Positions 1 through 6,495 of a stretch of 8,915 bases of DNA are shown here, piece by piece (position 1 is the stretch's first letter; each line of letters opens with the position of its first letter). A program made the translations under genes and the position numbers. The notes below the pieces were generated by a model. The model searched no databases and was not told the origin of the DNA. It was given only the letters and a program-made list of their open reading frames with translations. Source of the DNA: K23-9 sp049680365 (GTDB taxonomy: Bacteria > Planctomycetota > Planctomycetia > Pirellulales > Pirellulaceae); contig JBAUHQ010000220.1 of assembly GCA_049680365.1 (NCBI GenBank), forward strand, positions 1 through 8,915. Reading direction: 5' to 3'.

Positions 1-177
1 CTTGGCTCGCTAGCGGTGCTTTCGTCGCTGCAGCTGATTTGCTTTGGGATCATGGCCGAGATGCTTTCTCGCAACAACCTGGAATCAAAGCACAACGCAA
101 CATACTTCGTTCGACGCAGTGTGACGAATCATCTTCATTCGGCGTCAGCCACTCTGCCGCTGGAGAGATCTGCGTGA
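1..177 (+). CDS. Family 2 glycosyltransferase, C-terminal end (partial; polyprenyl-phosphate sugar synthase type)
   Basis: This is the 3' end of a gene that starts before the window: 58 codons in frame 1, ending at TGA 175-177. The fragment opens with a hydrophobic segment followed by the pattern LQLICFGIMAEMLSR and, about 15 residues later, YFVRR. This matches the C-terminus of membrane-anchored GT2 enzymes of the DPM1/GtrB/ArnC group, where the last membrane helix is followed by G-I-x-x-E-x-x-x-R and Y-x-V-R. Such enzymes transfer a sugar from a nucleotide donor to undecaprenyl (polyprenyl) phosphate at the cytoplasmic face. The catalytic GT-A domain lies outside the window, so the sugar cannot be inferred. 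The stop codon overlaps the GTG start of the next gene by 4 nt, so the two are probably co-translated. The family assignment rests on the tail alone but is strengthened by the GT39-type neighbour. Confidence 0.7.
   Translation, partial: LGSLAVLSSLQLICFGIMAEMLSRNNLESKHNATYFVRRSVTNHLHSASATLPLERSA
162..167 (+). promoter_or_regulatory. Ribosome binding site for the GT39-like gene
   Basis: GGAGAG lies 6 nt before the GTG at 174 and inside the last codons of the preceding glycosyltransferase gene. It is a clear Shine-Dalgarno sequence in a window where most genes lack one. It decides the start in favour of GTG 174 over the longer open frame, which begins with TTG at 39 and would add 45 residues that look non-coding. 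Confidence 0.65.
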
Positions 178-1748
178 TTGGAGTTTTGGAATGGCTTGTC
201 GGCGCGAAATGGCGTCTGCCCTGCGTTTTTGCTGTTTACTTTGCATTGCATGCGCTGGTGCGTGTATGGGTGTCTCCCGCGCTCAGCTTTGACGAATCCG
301 AACAAGTGTTTTTGTCGCAGTGGCATTGGATGGGCTACAACAGTCAGCCGCCGCTGTATACCTGGGTCCAAACCGCCTTGTTCGGTATGTTTGGCATCAA
401 TGTGTTCTCGCTGGCACTTTTGAAAAACACGCTCCTTTTTGCAACTTACATGGCCGTGTTTACAGCGGTCAAGTTGACCACCAAAGACCTGCGGTTAGCA
501 GCTTTGGCGACGTTGGGGCTGTTGTTGATTCCGCAGATTGCGTGGGAAAGTCATCGTGACCTATCGCACACCGTAGCCGTCACGTTTGCAACAACACTGT
601 TGCTGCTGAGTATCGTTCGATTGCCAGAACTGGCATCGAAGCAATCATGGTTAGCTTACGTGATCATTGGTGTCGCTTGCGGTGTCGGTGCGATGTCCAA
701 ATACAATTTTGTGATTGTGGTCGTCGCATTCGTGGCTGCTTCCGTTTCGATTCCCACTTACCGCCGCAAGCTGCTTGATCGTAAGATCGCGATCTCCGTT
801 GTCGTTGCCGCGATTATTATGGTGCCTCACGGACTGTGGGTGATCGACCATTTTTCGGCGGCGTCAAGCAAAACCATTCACACGCTCACCACCAACGAAA
901 CGCAATACTGGTATCAGAATGTGCTTCGTGGCATGGTGGCGCTAGCGGGGTCAACGATCAGTTGTTGTGCGTTGCTGCTCACAATGGTGTTCTTGCTATT
1001 TACTCGATCGCTGCGATCCGCGAATCCCGCTGTTGAACCGACTAAAAGGCCAGAGTTTGAATCGGCGTTATTGGTCGAACGATTCTTGATCTGCGTCGGT
1101 GCGATGCTGGTCCTAATCGTCCTGTCGGGGCATGCACTTGAATTCAAGAATCGCTGGCTACAGCCCTATGTCGCATTGGTGCCAGTCTATCTGGTGCTGA
1201 AGTACGGACGGATGATTCTGGGCGATCGCCGTAGTATGAATCGCTTTGGTTTGAGTGCTTGTGCGCTAATGGCCGTGATTCTGTTGGCTGTGGCGGCAAG
1301 ACCGATTAGCTACCGAATGCTGGGTCGCCAGTGTCGAATGAACGAGCCCTATCCGACAATTTCCAGTGATATGGTTCAGCAGCTGGGCGAGCATCCCAAA
1401 GTGATCTTGGTGTCGGACATGCAAGTCGCTGGCAATATCAAAATGCAGTTTCCCGAATCGCTGGTTCTTTCAGCCGATTACCCAATGGGGACGGAAGCCT
1501 GTGCTGAAGAAATTTCAGTCAATGCGTTTTGGTTGGCCGCCAACGTCGAGAGCGAAAAAACGCATCGAGGTCTCGAAGCAATAGCCGCTAAATTACTCAA
1601 TAGCACTGTCGCTGTGGAAAAATGGCTCGCTGCAGACCTTGGCCAACCACCGAACTCGGCTGCCGCCCTGCAGCCTTTTCGTTTCATTTCGTTAACGCAA
1701 TCTGCAACGCGAGTTGCCAAAGCAGAGCAAAGTCAAAAACGAAAGTAG
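174..1748 (+). CDS. GT39/ArnT-like multi-pass membrane glycosyltransferase
   Basis: A 524-residue integral membrane protein (start GTG 174, see RBS). The N-terminal helix (about 15-33) is followed by an extracytoplasmic loop with Asp40-Glu41 and the motif Q-P-P-L-Y at 58-62. These are the hallmarks of the PMT_2/GT39 fold (compare the acidic catalytic loop and PPLYYW-type motif of ArnT). About ten hydrophobic segments follow up to roughly residue 380, then a soluble tail of about 100 residues that is likely periplasmic. Known role of the family: it takes a sugar from a polyprenyl-phosphate carrier and transfers it to a lipid, glycan or protein on the outer face of the inner membrane. The upstream partial GT2 gene would make that donor, and the 4-nt overlap supports a two-gene operon. 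The acceptor and sugar are unknown. The gene ends 11 nt from the end of the convergent sulfatase gene, with no terminator hairpin visible between them. Confidence 0.85.
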   Translation: MIGVLEWLVGAKWRLPCVFAVYFALHALVRVWVSPALSFDESEQVFLSQWHWMGYNSQPPLYTWVQTALFGMFGINVFSLALLKNTLLFATYMAVFTAVKLTTKDLRLAALATLGLLLIPQIAWESHRDLSHTVAVTFATTLLLLSIVRLPELASKQSWLAYVIIGVACGVGAMSKYNFVIVVVAFVAASVSIPTYRRKLLDRKIAISVVVAAIIMVPHGLWVIDHFSAASSKTIHTLTTNETQYWYQNVLRGMVALAGSTISCCALLLTMVFLLFTRSLRSANPAVEPTKRPEFESALLVERFLICVGAMLVLIVLSGHALEFKNRWLQPYVALVPVYLVLKYGRMILGDRRSMNRFGLSACALMAVILLAVAARPISYRMLGRQCRMNEPYPTISSDMVQQLGEHPKVILVSDMQVAGNIKMQFPESLVLSADYPMGTEACAEEISVNAFWLAANVESEKTHRGLEAIAAKLLNSTVAVEKWLAADLGQPPNSAAALQPFRFISLTQSATRVAKAEQSQKRK

Positions 1749-1759
1749 CTCTCGCGACG

Positions 1760-3199
1760 TTAATTGCGGCGAAACAATTCCGAGAACTCTTGGTAGTTGT
1801 TGTACGGAACCGCGTGATCCTTCCAGTGCTGGACAGCTTGATCGTACCGGCGGCGCATCTGTTTCAATTCGGTTGTTTCTGTAGTGACAGCGGCCAAGTT
1901 TTTCATTTCGCCAGCATCGCTGGTCATGTCGAACAGTTCTTCGGTGGCTTTGAATTCGTCGTCCTCGTACGGCCAGTAAATGTACTTCCACTGTTTGGTG
2001 ACAACACCATAGCTGTGGACTTTCTTGGGGCCCCACACATTGATCAGCGGCAACGCATCGTGGATGGACGATTTCGGGTCATCGTACAGTTGCATCAAAT
2101 CTCGGCCGTCGACGTCATCAGCGGGCTGGAGTCCGGCCAGCTTTAGGATCGTTGGTTGAAAGTCCACGTTGCCAGTCAGAGCATCACATCGCAACTTCTC
2201 GCCACTGTTTGCATGCCGCGGGTCAAAGACGATCAGCGGAACTCGAGTGGACTCTTCATAGGGAATCACTTTCGATCCGTAGCCGTGTGATCCGTTCATG
2301 AATCCGTTGTCTGACGTGTAAATGATCACGGTGTTTTTGGCCACGCCAGCGTCCTGGATTGCCTTGCGAACCATGCCGACAGCAACATCGATCGCATAGA
2401 TTTGCTGGTAGTACTTCGCCATCACCGTGTCGTAATTATCGGCGTAGTTCCAGCTGTGGAAGCGTTCGTACTGCCGGCCTTGTCGACTCTGCTGCGACAG
2501 ATGTTCGCCGGATTGACGGCCGTAGTTGGCGGGTTTGGTGAACGTCGCGCCGCGATAGACGTCATTGAACTCTGGGTCGGGTTCGACGGGGTGGTGTGGA
2601 GCTTTAAAACTGATCGAAAGGCAGAACGGTTTGTCACCTTTGGCTGACTGCTCAATAAAGTCTCGCCCAAACGCGCCGTAAGATCGTGTCGAATGAGGAA
2701 ACTCTTTCGCATACTTGGCCATCGACTTGTTTTGCTTCGTGACGTATGACGTCTGTCCCGGAGCGCCTCCCCAAACGTCGAAGTCTTCTTCGGGCATGCG
2801 AGGTTTCTTTTCGCCATAGTTGACTTCAAAGCCAAACTTGCCAGCGAAGGCGGTCGTGTATCCAGCATTGCGAAGCAAAACGGGATAGGTCTTCTGCCAA
2901 GTCTCCGCAGCCATCGGCCCGTGTTCAAAATTGCAGCCGGTTTTGTATTCGTATTTTCCAGTCATCACATTCGCGCGACTGGCCATGCAGATTGCAGTGG
3001 TGTCGTAGTGCCGGTCAAAGATCATGCCGTCGGCAGCCAGTTGATCCAAGTTGGGCGTCTTGGCGCCAGGGGTGCCGTAGCAGCCCATCGAATACGTGGC
3101 TTGGTCATCCGACATCAAGAAGACGATGTTCGGTCGATCAGCGGCCAGCAATGATATTGCAGTACTGAAAACCAGCAGGGAAGCGACAAGTCGAAACAT
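1760..3199 (-). CDS. Secreted sulfatase (S1 family), active-site motif CMASR
   Basis: A 479-residue type I sulfatase. A signal peptide (about 1-20, ending LLAA) precedes the core, which starts with RPNIVF and the metal-binding Asp31-Asp32. The formylglycine site is Cys71-Met-Ala-Ser-Arg75; alanine replaces the usual proline, which formylglycine-generating enzyme tolerates (CxAxR). Other core residues are Lys121 in a GKFG motif (the usual following histidine is absent), an APHHP histidine motif, Asp297-Asn298 of the TSDNG metal motif, and Lys310. Length is normal for the family. It should hydrolyse sulfate esters of a polysaccharide in the periplasm or outside; the exact substrate cannot be told. 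ATG 3199 was chosen because it gives a compact signal peptide. An in-frame GTG at 3208 would add three residues, and neither start has a Shine-Dalgarno. It is divergent from a second sulfatase, with which it shares the upstream region. Confidence 0.9.
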   Translation of the reverse strand: MFRLVASLLVFSTAISLLAADRPNIVFLMSDDQATYSMGCYGTPGAKTPNLDQLAADGMIFDRHYDTTAICMASRANVMTGKYEYKTGCNFEHGPMAAETWQKTYPVLLRNAGYTTAFAGKFGFEVNYGEKKPRMPEEDFDVWGGAPGQTSYVTKQNKSMAKYAKEFPHSTRSYGAFGRDFIEQSAKGDKPFCLSISFKAPHHPVEPDPEFNDVYRGATFTKPANYGRQSGEHLSQQSRQGRQYERFHSWNYADNYDTVMAKYYQQIYAIDVAVGMVRKAIQDAGVAKNTVIIYTSDNGFMNGSHGYGSKVIPYEESTRVPLIVFDPRHANSGEKLRCDALTGNVDFQPTILKLAGLQPADDVDGRDLMQLYDDPKSSIHDALPLINVWGPKKVHSYGVVTKQWKYIYWPYEDDEFKATEELFDMTSDAGEMKNLAAVTTETTELKQMRRRYDQAVQHWKDHAVPYNNYQEFSELFRRN

Positions 3200-3254
3200 G
3201 GAGGTCACACGTTGGCGATGAAAATGAATTGATGATTAGCGGTGCTGCTGACGT

Positions 3255-3280
3255 TACAATTTCAGGATCTTGAAATTGTA
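3255..3280. promoter_or_regulatory. Perfect inverted repeat between the divergent sulfatases (candidate operator/promoter)
   Basis: Two 10-nt arms, TACAATTTCA (3255-3264) and TGAAATTGTA (3271-3280), are exact reverse complements separated by GGATCT. The repeat lies inside the 106-nt gap between the two sulfatase starts. Because it is symmetrical, each strand reads TACAAT, one base from the TATAAT -10 consensus, pointing towards each gene. A partial -35 match for the plus strand is TTGATG at 3229-3234, but the 20-nt spacing is long; no good -35 is seen for the minus strand. There is no T-tract, so it is not an intrinsic terminator. The reading as a binding site for a dimeric regulator is inference; the symmetry is seen directly. 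Confidence 0.55.
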
Positions 3281-3305
3281 CTTCCTCCCAGCCCATTGTG
3301 TTCCC

Positions 3306-5108
3306 ATGATTGTCAGTTCGGTTCCGTTGCGTTTGGTTTGTTTGCTTTCGGCGTGTCTGACGATGTTTGCGGTGGACGTCTGGGCAGCGGATAAGCCGAA
3401 TGTTTTGATCGTCACTGTCGACGATATGAGTGCTGACTCTTTGGGCGTGTTTGGTTGCGAGTTGGCGGATACCTCGCCCAATATCGATGCGTTTGCCAAG
3501 ACCGCGCTGAAGTTCGATCACGCATTCAGCTTGGTGGGAAATTGCATGCCGGGCCGCAACATCATGTGGTCCGGTTTGTATTCGCATGTCAACGGCGTCG
3601 AAGGATTTCAACCGAATACGAAACCAGATTACCCGGTGCTCTGCGATTTGGCTCAGCAGGCGGGTTACTTCGCAGCGATTCGCGGCAAGGCTTCGCACTC
3701 GACGCCCTATCATCCGTATCCTTGGGACGCGATTTTGGACACTGATGCCGATGGCAAAAAACACCACATCAAAGATGTCGCTAGCTATGGCGCATCGACG
3801 GCCGAAGGAATTCGCCGCGCGAAAGACGCGGGCAAACCGTTTTGTTTGATGGTGAATATTTCGGATCCGCATAAGCCGTTTTATGCAGGCACGAAAGATC
3901 CGCATCAGCCATCGCGTGTTTTCATGGCAAGCGAAGTCCCGGTTCCAGGATTTTTGCCCAGCGATGATGTGATTCGGAGCGAGTTGGCCGAGTACTATTC
4001 GTCGGTCCGCCGCGCAGATGATTGTTTTGCGTCGATCATGGCCGCGTTACAGGCATCTGGTCAGGGCGACAAAACTGTCGTCATGTTTTTGTCGGACCAC
4101 GGCATGCCACTGCCGTTTGCAAAGACCCAACTTTATTTCCACTCGTTGCACACACCGTTGATGGTCCGTTGGCCGGGAGTGACGAAAGCGGGTGGGGTTG
4201 ATGCAACTCACATGGTTTCTGCGATCGACTATCTGCCGACGCTGTTGGACGTCATGCAAACGCAACATCCAACTGCAGAAATACTCCACGGCCGATCCTT
4301 TGCTCCACTGTTGCATGGCGAGACTCAGCAAGATCGCGACTTTGTCGTCGTCCAATACAACGAAAATTCCGGGCGCAACCGACATCCCATGCGAGGAATT
4401 CAGACCAAGGAGTTTCTGTATCTGTACAACCCTTGGAGCGATGGGCAACGAAAATTCGCCACGGCGACGACCGGAACGGCCACGTATCGGCAAATGGTCA
4501 AACGGGCACCTGACGAGTCGGATGTTGCCGCAAGATTGGATCTGTTTGATCACCGCGTTGTCGAAGAACTTTACAGCACGTCAAGCGATCGCGATTGCCT
4601 GATCAATCTGATAGATAGTCCAAAGCAGTCCAGTGTCGCGTCCAAGTTACGAAGTCAGTTAGCTGACGAGTTGAAGCGATTAGGCGATCCAGTTGCACCG
4701 CTTATGGCTGATTTTCAAAACAGCGATTTGCGAGCTTCGTTCATGAAGGCCGAAGACGAGCGAACGGCGGACGCAAGGTCGAAAAAAAAGAAAAAGGCAC
4801 CCCGCAATAAGTCGGCCAAGTTGATTTCGATTGAGCCGATGACGTCGATCACAAAAGGCCCGCAAGTATCTGTCACGATCCATCACGATTTACCCAAACG
4901 GCTAGGAGATCAGCAGTTGCATGTCACGCTCAAAGACGCCAAAGACAGCAGAATTGACCGTAAAGTCGTAACGATCAGTGGCAAGGGTGACGCTGCGATT
5001 CAATTTGCGATGCCTGATCAGCCCAGCGTTCGTTTCTCGGCGTTTGTAGGCCAGGACTATCAGTCAAATCTGCAGCACATCACGACGGATCCTATCGAAA
5101 CAAAGTGA
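3306..5108 (+). CDS. Secreted sulfatase (S1 family, sulfamidase-like) with C-terminal beta-sandwich-like module
   Basis: A 600-residue protein. A signal peptide (about 1-28, ending VWAA) is followed by the sulfatase core: KPNVL with metal ligands Asp39-Asp40, formylglycine site Cys80-Met-Pro-Gly-Arg84 (glycine in place of the usual serine), RGK at 126-128, a DPHKPF motif, Asp264-His265 (SDHG) and Lys273. The LYSHVNG stretch after the active site and the D-H metal pair recall heparan N-sulfatase (SGSH)-like and related planctomycete sulfatases; this subfamily link is a suggestion only. After about residue 470 comes a charged linker with five lysines (493-497), then a beta-rich module of about 95 residues ending in FVGQDYQSNLQHIT, of a kind often appended to PVC-group sulfatases. 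ATG 3306 was chosen for its signal peptide; the longer frame starts with TTG inside the palindrome and has no better support. No Shine-Dalgarno is visible. Confidence 0.88.
   Translation: MIVSSVPLRLVCLLSACLTMFAVDVWAADKPNVLIVTVDDMSADSLGVFGCELADTSPNIDAFAKTALKFDHAFSLVGNCMPGRNIMWSGLYSHVNGVEGFQPNTKPDYPVLCDLAQQAGYFAAIRGKASHSTPYHPYPWDAILDTDADGKKHHIKDVASYGASTAEGIRRAKDAGKPFCLMVNISDPHKPFYAGTKDPHQPSRVFMASEVPVPGFLPSDDVIRSELAEYYSSVRRADDCFASIMAALQASGQGDKTVVMFLSDHGMPLPFAKTQLYFHSLHTPLMVRWPGVTKAGGVDATHMVSAIDYLPTLLDVMQTQHPTAEILHGRSFAPLLHGETQQDRDFVVVQYNENSGRNRHPMRGIQTKEFLYLYNPWSDGQRKFATATTGTATYRQMVKRAPDESDVAARLDLFDHRVVEELYSTSSDRDCLINLIDSPKQSSVASKLRSQLADELKRLGDPVAPLMADFQNSDLRASFMKAEDERTADARSKKKKKAPRNKSAKLISIEPMTSITKGPQVSVTIHHDLPKRLGDQQLHVTLKDAKDSRIDRKVVTISGKGDAAIQFAMPDQPSVRFSAFVGQDYQSNLQHITTDPIETK
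4784..4790 (+). other. Slippery heptamer A AAA AAG in the lysine-rich linker of the sulfatase
   Basis: The run TCG AAA AAA AAG places A-AAA-AAG in the zero frame, the same heptamer used in E. coli dnaX for -1 frameshifting, inside an eight-A tract (4782-4789). A -1 slip would add six codons and stop at TAA 4808-4810, giving a product of about 501 residues without the C-terminal module. A possible 8-bp stem with one bulge (4812-4839) lies 21 nt downstream, which is farther than usual for a stimulator. No strong upstream Shine-Dalgarno stimulator is seen. The motif is seen directly; use of it is speculative. Confidence 0.3.
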
Positions 5109-5345
5109 GCCGAACAGTTGGTGATGGGTGATCGATCCTTTGGAAAGATTGCATGGAATGATTCGTAGCCATCGGGGATGGCGTATTCGCGTCGTCCATG
5201 ACGACATGCCTGCATTTCGCGTGTGTAAACGATTGTTCGATTATTGTTTTACCGATCGTGCGTAAATATGACGCCCTAGGCCGTCTATCTTGGGTACGGC
5301 GAGAAGAAAACGCTTCCGATCACTTCAATTTGGTGCCCTTTCCCG
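5109..5345. other. Intergenic region without a recognisable gene
   Basis: Between the sulfatase stop and the sigma-factor remnant no frame gives a convincing protein. A 73-codon plus-strand frame at 5198-5419 is out of frame with the sigma homology and has no family features. A small inverted repeat, GTCGT/ACGAC with a 5-nt loop, occurs near 5192-5206. There is no convincing terminator or sigma-70 promoter. The region may include the former promoter of the sigma factor. Confidence 0.4.
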
Positions 5346-5570
5346 ATGACTTGGTTAGAGGAGATCTATCGAAATCATCGGGAGAGCCTGTTTCATTTGG
5401 CTTGGCTGATTCTGCGTGATAGGTCGCTTGCCGAGGACGCGGTCCATACCGGATTTGTAAAATTGGCAAGCATCGATTCTTTGCCACAGCGTCCACTTAA
5501 TTACGCAAGGTAGGCGATCCGAAACGCAGCAATCGACTTGAGACGCGCTCGAGCGATTCGGTTGGCCTCT
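5346..5570 (+). pseudogene. ECF sigma factor remnant: region 2 with in-frame TAG, region 4 missing
   Basis: From ATG 5346 the frame encodes a clear sigma-70 region 2: an N-terminal YRNHRESLFHLAWLILR stretch, then AEDAVHTGFVKL, the core-binding helix of ECF factors. The frame stops at TAG 5511-5513 after only 55 codons. Reading through the stop, the same frame continues AIRNAAIDLRRARA, the expected end of region 2 (compare the A-V-R-N-A-A-I-D-x-L-R-R signature of planctomycete ECF factors). It then loses homology near 5550-5570. Region 4, which reads the -35 element and should take about 60 more residues, is absent. ECF factors normally have about 170-190 residues. I infer a nonsense mutation plus a deletion that joins the remnant to the gene starting at 5578. 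A single-base sequencing error could explain the TAG but not the missing region 4. No Shine-Dalgarno is seen before 5346. Confidence 0.75.
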
Positions 5571-5577
5571 AAGGCTA

Positions 5578-6333
5578 GTGATCGCCGCGACGGTTTTAGC
5601 CATCGTCGTCATGCCGTCACTTTGGCCGTCCAGCAATGGTCCGCAACTTCTCTTCGCACAGGTTCAGAAGGCAGTCATGCAAGTCGATTCGATGGAATAC
5701 ACCTTCAAGAAGGTCTACTTCGAAGGCTTGGACTCCGTTCCGGTAAAAAGTGACGATGGTTCCTTTCGCCAAGTGACGGACTTGCATGGCCATGCAAAAG
5801 AACTGGTTTCTTACTACTCAAGAACGTTGTTGGAAACCAAAGACAAAGAGCACCGGCGGGAAGCCGATTCGTTTGTACGGATTCTCGAAGACCACGTGGA
5901 ATCAGGGGAAGGGAAAATCCAGTTTGCGTTCTTGGCTCGTCAGTCGAAAGGTCGAAAACGGTATGAACAGTTTTTTCCGTTTGAACAAGTCACAATCGAC
6001 GTTCACAATTCGGTCAACGACATCGAACGAATGACATCCGTTCCGGTGAACGCCGTCAACAATCTCGGTCGCAAGAAGATGGATGGCGAGGACGCCGTTG
6101 GATTTCGGTGGATCGAAGAAATGAATGGTGGCATCGTGAGACGAGACTACTGGGTCTCCGAGACGACGAGATTGCCAATGCGAATCGAACACCGGTTTTT
6201 TGAGATCGGGTCGGAGAAACCAACCGAACTGAGTGAGTACAGCAATTTCGTCTACAACGCTAAGATCGACGACAAGATGTTCGAGCGAACGTCACTCGAC
6301 ATCAATTGGTCGCGTCCCAAGCCAACCCAGTGA
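5578..6333 (+). CDS. Membrane-anchored LolA-like protein, probably N-terminally truncated partner of the ECF sigma factor
   Basis: A 251-residue protein from GTG 5578. It begins directly with a hydrophobic helix (about 1-16), followed by LLFAQVQKAV at 24-33 and a long soluble domain with alternating beta-strand pattern. The motif RLPMRIE (198-204), preceded by the YWVSE strand, is typical of LolA/outer-membrane lipoprotein-sorting-like domains. In planctomycetes such proteins are often encoded just after ECF sigma factors and carry a cytoplasmic N-terminal part before the helix. Here that part is missing: the frame extends upstream only to a TGA at 5539-5541, reading DALERFGWPLRL without an ATG, and the preceding DNA is sigma-factor remnant. 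The GTG has a weak AAGG only 3 nt before it, so the start is uncertain and the gene may be a silent 3' fragment. The remaining frame is intact, however. Role unknown; sensing or sigma control is inference from context. Confidence 0.6.
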   Translation: MIAATVLAIVVMPSLWPSSNGPQLLFAQVQKAVMQVDSMEYTFKKVYFEGLDSVPVKSDDGSFRQVTDLHGHAKELVSYYSRTLLETKDKEHRREADSFVRILEDHVESGEGKIQFAFLARQSKGRKRYEQFFPFEQVTIDVHNSVNDIERMTSVPVNAVNNLGRKKMDGEDAVGFRWIEEMNGGIVRRDYWVSETTRLPMRIEHRFFEIGSEKPTELSEYSNFVYNAKIDDKMFERTSLDINWSRPKPTQ

Positions 6334-6495
6334 CAAGTCGCCGCCAGCCAGGACCAATGAAACAGTTTGGAACTTTGGGAACGCTTCGCGAGGGTTGGGA
6401 TTAGTGTTCTGTTTTCACATTTGCGTGAGAGTAATTCTATTCGTTTGAAAACCGAAAACAAATCCGTGGTCCGGCGCCCCTTGCAAGGAATGGAT

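Noticed and set aside
39..173. Longer N-terminus for the GT39-like gene starting at TTG 39
   Set aside because: This stretch is coding in frame 1 for the GT2 tail, and a good Shine-Dalgarno marks GTG 174 as the start.
1622..2146. 174-codon plus-strand open frame over the end of the GT39-like gene and the convergent sulfatase
   Set aside because: It overlaps two well-supported genes, and its hydrophobic stretches mirror the sulfatase codons. It has no recognisable family.
3138..3905. 255-codon minus-strand open frame opposite the start of the second sulfatase
   Set aside because: It lies antisense to a clear sulfatase, its protein is arginine- and histidine-rich without any domain, and it spans the divergent promoter region. 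It is a shadow frame.
5198..5419. 73-codon plus-strand open frame before and over the sigma remnant
   Set aside because: It reads a different frame from the sigma homology and its protein shows no domain or signal.
6334..6495. Terminator search in the gap between the convergent LolA-like and SHD1 genes
   Set aside because: Only short palindromes (for example CCTTGCAAGG at 6479-6488) without a T-tract were seen; nothing strong enough to call.
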